From: JBCCGI01 sp039029355
GTDB lineage: Bacteria > Planctomycetota > UBA1135 > GCA-002686595
Length of the DNA stretch: 18,361 bases
NCBI GenBank assembly: GCA_039029355.1
Contig: JBCCGI010000125.1
Coordinates: 1-18,361 of the forward strand
Direction: 5' to 3'
Part shown: positions 13,728 to 18,361 of the stretch, in pieces
Layout of the letters: each line of letters begins with the position of its first letter
How positions within the stretch are numbered: the stretch's first letter is position 1
The notes under the pieces: generated by a model
What the model saw: only the letters and a program-made list of their open reading frames with translations
What the model was told of the DNA's origin: nothing
The model's database searches: none
Translations under genes and position numbers: made by a program

Positions 13728-14690
13728 CTACTCGTCACGAAGGTGCTTTCCGGTCAGGTTCACGAACACGTCCTCCAGGGTCGGACGGTGGGTGCGCAGG
13801 TCCTCCAGCAGCAGCTGTTCCTCGTCGAGCCGGCGCAGGAGCGCGCCCACGCAGGCCTGCGTGTCGGTCACCGAGAGCGCCACCGCTCCGGCGCCTTCTC
13901 CCCGCACTTCGCGGACGCCGGGCAGCGCGTCGAAGGCGAGCTTGCCGAAGGCCTCAGCGCTCTCCTCGCGCGGCCGGACCTCGACGATGCTCTCGGCGCC
14001 GAGCGAGGCGATGATCTCAGCCGGGCTGCCCTCGGCGATGACCTTGCCGTGGTCGATGATCACGAGGTCGTCCGAGAGGCGCTCGGCCTCCTCCATGTAG
14101 TGCGAGGTCAGGAGCACCGTACCGCCGCGCGCCTTGAAGTCCTCGACGATCTCCCACACGCGCCGGCGCGCCTGCGGGTCGAGCCCGGTGGTCGGCTCGT
14201 CGAGGAAGAGCACCTCGGGGCGCGAGACGAGCGCGCACCCGAGCGTCAACCGCTGCCGCTGCCCGCCCGAGAGCTTCTGCACCCAGGCGTCGCGCTTCTC
14301 CTCGAGGCCGACGAGCGCCAGGACCTCCTCGGGCGTGAGCCCCTCGGCGTAGAAGCTGCGGAACATCCGCACCGTCTCCTGCGCGGTGATCTTGTCGAAC
14401 AGCTCGGTGTCCTGCAGCTGCACGCCGATACGCTCGCGGATCGCGTGCGCGTCGCGCGCCCAGCCGCGGCCGAGGATCTCGATCTCGCCGCCGTCGGGGG
14501 CCTTGAGCCCCTCGAGCATCTCGATCGTGGTGGTCTTGCCCGCGCCGTTCGGCCCGAGCAGCCCCAGACACTGTCCGCGCCGCGCGACGAGATCCAGCCC
14601 GTCGACCGCGACCAGGTCGTCGTAGCGCTTGACCAGCCCACTGGCACGGACCGCGACTTCTCCCACTGTTTCGACTCCCACGGCCAGCAT
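13728..14690 (-). CDS. ABC transporter ATP-binding protein (ABC-2 exporter type)
   Basis: 320 residues from ATG at 14690; an in-frame GTG eight codons further in has a good upstream GGGAG and is an alternative, as is one further upstream at 14720. Walker A GPNGAGKT (46-53), Q-loop around VQLQD (90-94), signature LSGGQ (140-144), Walker B LFLDEP (161-166) and H-loop His197 in TSHYMEE are all intact, so it should be an active ATPase. The C-terminal about 90 residues are the usual regulatory extension of DrrA/CcmA-like exporters, ending with THRPTLEDVFVNLTGKHL. It forms an exporter with the permease that follows. A 60-nt gap separates it from the upstream hydrolase, so a separate promoter is possible. 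Confidence 0.92.
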   Translation of the reverse strand: MLAVGVETVGEVAVRASGLVKRYDDLVAVDGLDLVARRGQCLGLLGPNGAGKTTTIEMLEGLKAPDGGEIEILGRGWARDAHAIRERIGVQLQDTELFDKITAQETVRMFRSFYAEGLTPEEVLALVGLEEKRDAWVQKLSGGQRQRLTLGCALVSRPEVLFLDEPTTGLDPQARRRVWEIVEDFKARGGTVLLTSHYMEEAERLSDDLVIIDHGKVIAEGSPAEIIASLGAESIVEVRPREESAEAFGKLAFDALPGVREVRGEGAGAVALSVTDTQACVGALLRRLDEEQLLLEDLRTHRPTLEDVFVNLTGKHLRDE

Positions 14691-14750
14691 GGTACCTGCG
14701 CCAGGGCCGGGGACGAGCACCAGCCCGGGTCCGTCCGCCCGGGCCTTTCC

Positions 14751-15965
14751 CTAGGGCACCGCGTAGACCGCCGTGCGGCTGAGCAACGCCTGTTCGGGAT
14801 GCAGCACGAGGCCCTGTGCGTACAGCGTACGCCCGCTGGCGAGCGGCGGCAGCAGGAGCTGCGCCTCGGCCGCGCCCAGCGCTCCGAGATCGCCCTGGTA
14901 GACCAGCGTCAGCAGCGCCGGGTCGAGCCCGATCGTGCCGTGGTGCGAGACGATCGACGCCGGCTGGGGCGAGTACGCGATCCAGGCCGGCTCGGTCGGC
15001 CGTCCGCCGAGCCCCAGCACCAGGTCGCCGGGCGAGGCGGCGCTCTCGTCGAGCCACAGGGGCGGCAGCTCACAGCTCGACTCGATCACGACCGGCTCGC
15101 CGGCCGCTCCCTCGCCGAACAGCGCCAGGTAGGCGTTCTCGTCGCCGCGGATCTCGGCCTCGAGGAAGGCCGTGACCGCCTTGCGGTGCAGGCGGTTCTG
15201 CTCCTCGTAGGGCAGCGGGTTCGACGCGCCGGGCACCAGCGCGTCGAGCACGCCGTAGTGGCCGGCGCCCAGGATCTCGAAGTACGCGTTGCGGCCGGTC
15301 GCGCCGGTGGCGTCGAAGAAGGGCTTGGCGTGCTCGGCCGGCGGGACGACCAGGTCGAGCTCACCGCCGATCGAGAGCGTCGAGCCGCCGTAGGCCGCGA
15401 GGTTCGCGATCAGCGTCGCGCTGGCGTCGAGGTACGGCTCCAGCGCCACGGTGGCGCCGAGCTTGGGCTCGAGCGCGACCAGGTGCTCGAGCGCATTCCC
15501 GCCAAGCGAGTGCCCGAAGGCCGCGTACGGCGCGTCGCCGCCGACGAGCCCGGCGTAGACGCTGGTCGGGTCGGCGCTCTCCTGCTCCATCCACGCCAGC
15601 ATGTCGACCGCCTTGGCCGCCGCGCTCGGCGGCGCGTGCAGCGGACCCGCGAGAGGGCCGATCGAGACGATCACGTAGCCCCAGCTCGCCAGGTGCAGCG
15701 AGAAGGTGTCGTAGTCCTTGGGCTCGAAGGACTGCCCGTGGATCAGCACCGCCAGCGGATAGGGCCCCATCGAGGGGTCCGCCGCCGCGTCCTCGCCCGC
15801 CGCGAGCGCCGGGTAGTACGTGCGGCCCTTGAGCGTCAGCGTGCCGCTGGGGAAGGTGACCTGGCGCCAGCCGGCGGGATGCGCGCCCGGGTCCTCGAAG
15901 ACCTGGGCGACGGCCGGAGTCGAGAGCAGCGCGACGGCGGGAACGGAAAGGGCCTTCTGGATCAT
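14751..15965 (-). CDS. secreted alpha/beta hydrolase (chlorophyllase/PET-hydrolase-like) with a C-terminal beta domain
   Basis: 404 residues. The signal peptide MIQKALSVPAVALLSTPAVA (1-20) is followed by a lipase/dienelactone-hydrolase-like domain (about 30-290): oxyanion region VLIHGQSF (73-80), nucleophile elbow GHSLGG with Ser153, Asp204 in GGELDLVVPP, and His236 in GAGHYG. These form a complete triad. Residues about 300-404 are a separate beta-rich domain (SPGDLVLGLGG ... LYAQGLVLHPEQALLSRTAVYAVP) resembling a C-terminal module I associate with secreted planctomycete proteins; that is from memory. ATG at 15965 is preferred to GTG at 15974 because it starts cleanly at the signal peptide. 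It lies 48 nt downstream of argF', possibly co-transcribed, although no pathway link is apparent. Confidence 0.85.
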   Translation of the reverse strand: MIQKALSVPAVALLSTPAVAQVFEDPGAHPAGWRQVTFPSGTLTLKGRTYYPALAAGEDAAADPSMGPYPLAVLIHGQSFEPKDYDTFSLHLASWGYVIVSIGPLAGPLHAPPSAAAKAVDMLAWMEQESADPTSVYAGLVGGDAPYAAFGHSLGGNALEHLVALEPKLGATVALEPYLDASATLIANLAAYGGSTLSIGGELDLVVPPAEHAKPFFDATGATGRNAYFEILGAGHYGVLDALVPGASNPLPYEEQNRLHRKAVTAFLEAEIRGDENAYLALFGEGAAGEPVVIESSCELPPLWLDESAASPGDLVLGLGGRPTEPAWIAYSPQPASIVSHHGTIGLDPALLTLVYQGDLGALGAAEAQLLLPPLASGRTLYAQGLVLHPEQALLSRTAVYAVP

Positions 15966-16013
15966 GACCCCCACAGTCTAGCCGACGAGCGCCGGGAGGG
16001 CTGCGGGTGCCCC

Positions 16014-17087
16014 TCAGGCGCCGAGCAGCGCCCGGAAGACCGCCGCCGCGGTCCACAGACGGTTCTCGGCCTGGTCGATCACGGCGGAGCGGCACGAATC
16101 GAGCACGCCGTCGGTCACGATCACGTTGCGGCGCACGGGCAGGCAGTGCAGGAAGGCCGCGTCGTCGGTGCGGGCGAGCTTGTCCTCGTCGACGATCCAG
16201 CGCGTGCGCAGCTCGGCCTTCGCGGCGGGCTCCTCGTCGAAGCGGCCGTAGAAGTCGAGCGAGCCCCAGGACTTGGCGCACACGAAGCGCGCGCCGCGGT
16301 AGGCGGCCTCCTGATCGTCGGTCTCGGCGAGCGACCCGCCGCGCGCCTCGGCGCGCGCGCGCACCTGCGCGACGACCTCGGGGTCGAGGCCCCACCCCTC
16401 CGGGCGGAGCAGCGTCACCTCCATGCCGAGGTCCGCCGCCGCGAGCAGCTGGCTGTGCGGCGTCGCGACCGGCAGCGACTTGGGATGCCAGGCCCAGGTC
16501 AGGACGTACTTCTGCCCGCGCGCCGCGGCGGGTCCGCCCGCGCGCTCGGTCAGCGTCGCCATGTCCGCCAGCCCCTGCAGCGGGTGGAACGCGTTGGACT
16601 CGAGGTTGACCACCGGCACGCTCGCGAAGCGCTGGAACGCGCCCAGGAACTCGTCGCGCCGCAGCTCGGCGTAGCTGGCGGTGACGGTGGCGCCCTGGGC
16701 GCCGGAGGTGATGAGCTCCGACCGGCGGATGCCGGCCACGTGCGCCAGGCGCGAGACCACGGGCGCCAGCTCGCGCACGTGCTCCTGGGTCGCGCCGTCC
16801 ATCACCGCGCCGTCCTGATGCTCGAAGGCCCAGGTGTCCTTGCCGGCGTGCATCGTCACACCGGTACCGCCGAGCCGCGCAAGCGCGGACTCGCACGACA
16901 GGCGCGTGCGCACCGAGGGGTTGAAGAAGTAGAGCGCCGCGACGCGTCCGCGCAGCGCATCGCGGGACGGGCCGTCGTGCGGCTCCGCCTTGAGCGCCAG
17001 CGCCAGGCGCACGAGCTCCTCCAGCTCTTCGGAGGAGAAGTCGAGACCGGTAAGCAGATCGCGGCCGGTGAAGTCGGACGTCGCCAT
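16014..17087 (-). CDS. argF': N-acylornithine (N-acetyl- or N-succinylornithine) carbamoyltransferase
   Basis: 357 residues of the carbamoyltransferase family. The carbamoyl-phosphate motif is FFNPSVRTR (54-62), with HPLQ at 168-171 and HCLPVRR at 314-320. Features of the N-acyl subgroup rather than ordinary OTCase are GKDTWAFEH (Trp86), VMDGATQEH (95-103), KYVLTWAWHPKSLP (193-206), AKSWG (271-275) and RRNVIVTD (319-326). In Xanthomonas the acetyl-selecting residue is Glu92 and in Bacteroides the succinyl-selecting one is Pro90; here the aligned residue is Gln101. The carboxylated Lys302 of Xanthomonas is Ile323 here, as in Bacteroides. The product would be N-acylcitrulline, deacylated by the M20 enzyme at 5350-6456. 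It lies 8 kb from the main arg operon, on the other strand. ATG at 17087 gives a full-length N-terminus. Confidence 0.9.
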   Translation of the reverse strand: MATSDFTGRDLLTGLDFSSEELEELVRLALALKAEPHDGPSRDALRGRVAALYFFNPSVRTRLSCESALARLGGTGVTMHAGKDTWAFEHQDGAVMDGATQEHVRELAPVVSRLAHVAGIRRSELITSGAQGATVTASYAELRRDEFLGAFQRFASVPVVNLESNAFHPLQGLADMATLTERAGGPAAARGQKYVLTWAWHPKSLPVATPHSQLLAAADLGMEVTLLRPEGWGLDPEVVAQVRARAEARGGSLAETDDQEAAYRGARFVCAKSWGSLDFYGRFDEEPAAKAELRTRWIVDEDKLARTDDAAFLHCLPVRRNVIVTDGVLDSCRSAVIDQAENRLWTAAAVFRALLGA

Positions 17088-17177
17088 GGCGGCGAATCCT
17101 AACGCGCGCGGCGCCTCCAGGCCCGCCTTCGGGCGCCGCGGCTCGACGCGGGCTCGCGGCTCCGGCAAGCTCCTGGC
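17088..17177. promoter_or_regulatory. divergent argF' / PqqB-like lipoprotein intergenic region with hairpin
   Basis: No gene fits in these 90 bp, which should contain both start regions. GCGGCGCC (17108-17115) and GGCGCCGC (17132-17139) are perfect inverted repeats that could form a hairpin in the argF' leader. I find no good ARG box here (only an ATTCG-like half near 17092-17096), in contrast to the argR side. Confidence 0.35.
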
Positions 17178-18206
17178 ATGCAGGCCCTCCAGCGACGACT
17201 TCGCCCGCGCCGACCCGGCGCGCTGCTCGCGCTCTTCGCGGCGCTCCTCGGCGCCTGTGGGACGCCCGCTTCGCCGGCGGACGAAGCCTACGCAGCGGCG
17301 GCTTCGGACGAGCCGCCCAGCGGCGTCTACGCGCTGGTGCTCGGCACCGCGCAGGACGCCGGGCTGCCCCAGGTCGGCTGCTTCGACGACTGCTGCCGGC
17401 GCGTGCGGCGCGACCCGGCCGAGGCCCGGCTGGTCACCTCGGTGCTGATCGCCGACGAGCGCACCGGCAAGCGCTGGCTGCTCGACTGCACGCCCGACAT
17501 CGAGCCGCAGGTCGCGCGCGCCCAGGGCCACCCCGCGTCGCGCCGCGCGCCGCGCGGCGTGCGCCGGCCGCCGCTCTTCGACGGCGTGTTCCTCACGCAC
17601 GCGCACATCGGGCACTACACCGGGCTGCTCGAGCTGGGGCCCGAGGGCTACGGCTCGCGCGCGCTGCCGGTCTTCGGGTCGGAGTCGATGCAGCGCTACC
17701 TCACCGCCAACGATCCGTGGGCCTTCCTGGTCGAGACCGGCGCGGTCGAGCTGCGCCGGCTGAGGCCGGGCGAGCGCGTCGAGCTCGGCGAAGACCTCAC
17801 CCTGTCGGCCTTCCCCGTCCCCCACCGCGACGAGCTGACCGATACGCTCGCCTTCCGCGTCGACGGCCCGGCCCGCAGCCTGCTCTACCTGCCCGACATC
17901 GACAAATGGGAGCGCTGGAGCGAGCGCATCGAGGACCGCATCGCCGAGGTCGACGCCGCGCTGCTCGACGGCGCCTTCTTCGCCGACGGCGAGATCCCCG
18001 GGCGCTCGATGGCCGACATCCCGCACCCGTTCATCGAGGAGAGCCTCGCGCGCTTCGCCGCGCTGCCCGACGCCGAGCGCGCCAAGGTGCTCTTCACGCA
18101 CCTCAACCACACCAACCCGGCGGCCGATCCGACGAGCGCGGCGGCCGAGCGGGTGCGCGCGGCCGGGATGGCGATCGCGCGCGAGGGGCAGCGCATCGAG
18201 CTCTAG
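17178..18206 (+). CDS. PqqB-like metallo-beta-lactamase-fold lipoprotein
   Basis: 342 residues. The N-terminal RRLRPRRPGALLALFAALLGAC is a lipoprotein signal with lipobox LGAC and Cys27. The mature part begins like PqqB: LVLGTAQDAGLPQVGC (54-68), a Cys cluster (Cys68, Cys72, Cys73), the metal-site region FLTHAHIGHYTGL (138-150), then VPHRDELTDTLAF, YLPDIDKW, LLDGAFF, IPHPFIEESL and the C-terminal FTHLNHTNPAADP. The canonical HxHxDH motif reads HAHIGH, with Gly145 replacing the catalytic Asp. It resembles PqqB by eye, but no other PQQ synthesis gene is present and a lipid-anchored location is not that of PqqB, so a different role is likely. The ATG at 17178 has no strong ribosome site. It is divergent from argF'. 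Confidence 0.8.
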   Translation: MQALQRRLRPRRPGALLALFAALLGACGTPASPADEAYAAAASDEPPSGVYALVLGTAQDAGLPQVGCFDDCCRRVRRDPAEARLVTSVLIADERTGKRWLLDCTPDIEPQVARAQGHPASRRAPRGVRRPPLFDGVFLTHAHIGHYTGLLELGPEGYGSRALPVFGSESMQRYLTANDPWAFLVETGAVELRRLRPGERVELGEDLTLSAFPVPHRDELTDTLAFRVDGPARSLLYLPDIDKWERWSERIEDRIAEVDAALLDGAFFADGEIPGRSMADIPHPFIEESLARFAALPDAERAKVLFTHLNHTNPAADPTSAAAERVRAAGMAIAREGQRIEL

Positions 18207-18220
18207 CGCCCGCGGCTAGT

Positions 18221-18361
18221 TGTCCTGTCCAAGTACGTTGTTCACCCGAATCTCCCCGGGATCATGGGGGCTGAACCACCAGTCCCAGACCCCGAGGAGA
18301 TCGAGTGAAGCTGCATGCTAACGCCAAGACGACGCCCAAGACCCGCCAGCTCCTGGTCCAG
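18221..18361 (+). mobile_element. left end of an IS481-like insertion sequence (runs off the window)
   Basis: The element appears to begin with TGTCCTGTCCAAG at 18221, directly after GCTAGT (18215-18220), matching the NCTAGN target preferred by IS481 family members. The leader region is 84 bp and includes TCTCCCCGGGATCATGGGGG. A transposase start follows. The right end and the second copy of the target are outside the window, so the boundary is inferred. It inserted only 10-15 bp after the stop of the PqqB-like gene. Confidence 0.65.
18305..18361 (+). CDS. IS481-family transposase, N-terminal fragment
   Basis: Only 19 codons are in the window: VKLHANAKTTPKTRQLLVQ. This matches the usual opening of IS481 transposases, a short basic leader (KLHANAKT) into the helix-turn-helix that binds the element ends (RQLLV). 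GTG at 18305 is well supported by GAGGAG at 18294-18299 with a 5-nt spacer. The catalytic DDE domain lies beyond the edge, so completeness cannot be judged. Confidence 0.75.
   Translation, partial: MKLHANAKTTPKTRQLLVQ

Noticed and set aside
17088..17100. ARG box upstream of argF'
   Set aside because: Only one ATTCG-like half is present, with no matching left half or AT-rich centre.
13743..17102. 1119-codon plus-strand open frame across the ABC, hydrolase and argF' genes
   Set aside because: It is antisense to four well-supported genes and has no domain; a typical GC-rich shadow.
1..18361. tRNA or rRNA genes
   Set aside because: I saw no cloverleaf with a recognisable T-loop or any conserved rRNA stretch on either strand.

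Overview
This is a very GC-rich chromosomal window. It holds most of an arginine-biosynthesis locus, a set of accessory genes, and an insertion sequence running off the right edge. The host is probably a Gram-negative bacterium: there are secreted and lipoprotein-type signal peptides, an ArgR-type regulator and a selenoprotein SelD. The C-terminal domain of the secreted hydrolase at 14751-15965 ends in a pattern I associate with secreted proteins of Planctomycetota, which is my best but weak guess at the phylum.

Layout. (1) 1-232, minus: the start of selD, easily missed because codon 17 is an in-frame TGA, exactly the catalytic Cys/Sec position of selenophosphate synthetase, followed at once by a tight hairpin of bacterial SECIS type. 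(2) 233-408: divergent control region with a good ARG-box match (377-394). (3) 409-7661, plus: argR, argG, an uncharacterised P-loop gene, argC, argB, an M20 deacylase (argE-like) and argH. Nearly all of these overlap by 4 nt, so they look like one self-regulated operon. (4) 7655-7866: a long nested inverted repeat at the argH stop. (5) 7953-9467, minus: a secreted sulfatase, divergent from two tandem XRE-type regulators (9542-10246). (6) 17087 down to 10195, minus: N-acylornithine carbamoyltransferase (argF'), secreted alpha/beta hydrolase, ABC ATPase, ABC-2 permease, methyltransferase, secreted PHP-domain protein and a transglutaminase-like protein; the last five are packed within a few nucleotides of each other. 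(7) 17178-18206, plus: a PqqB-like lipoprotein. (8) From about 18221: the left end of an IS481-like element next to a CTAG target, with the first 19 codons of its transposase.

How it works together. ArgB and ArgC make N-acylglutamate semialdehyde. ArgF' belongs to the group that carbamoylates N-acetyl- or N-succinyl-ornithine rather than ornithine. The M20 enzyme would then deacylate the acylcitrulline, and ArgG and ArgH finish arginine. No acetylglutamate synthase (argA/argJ) or aminotransferase (argD) is in the window. The unknown P-loop protein sits, translationally coupled, between argG and argC, making it the most interesting candidate for an undescribed arginine-pathway function. The substrate-selecting residue of ArgF' is Gln, matching neither characterised subtype.
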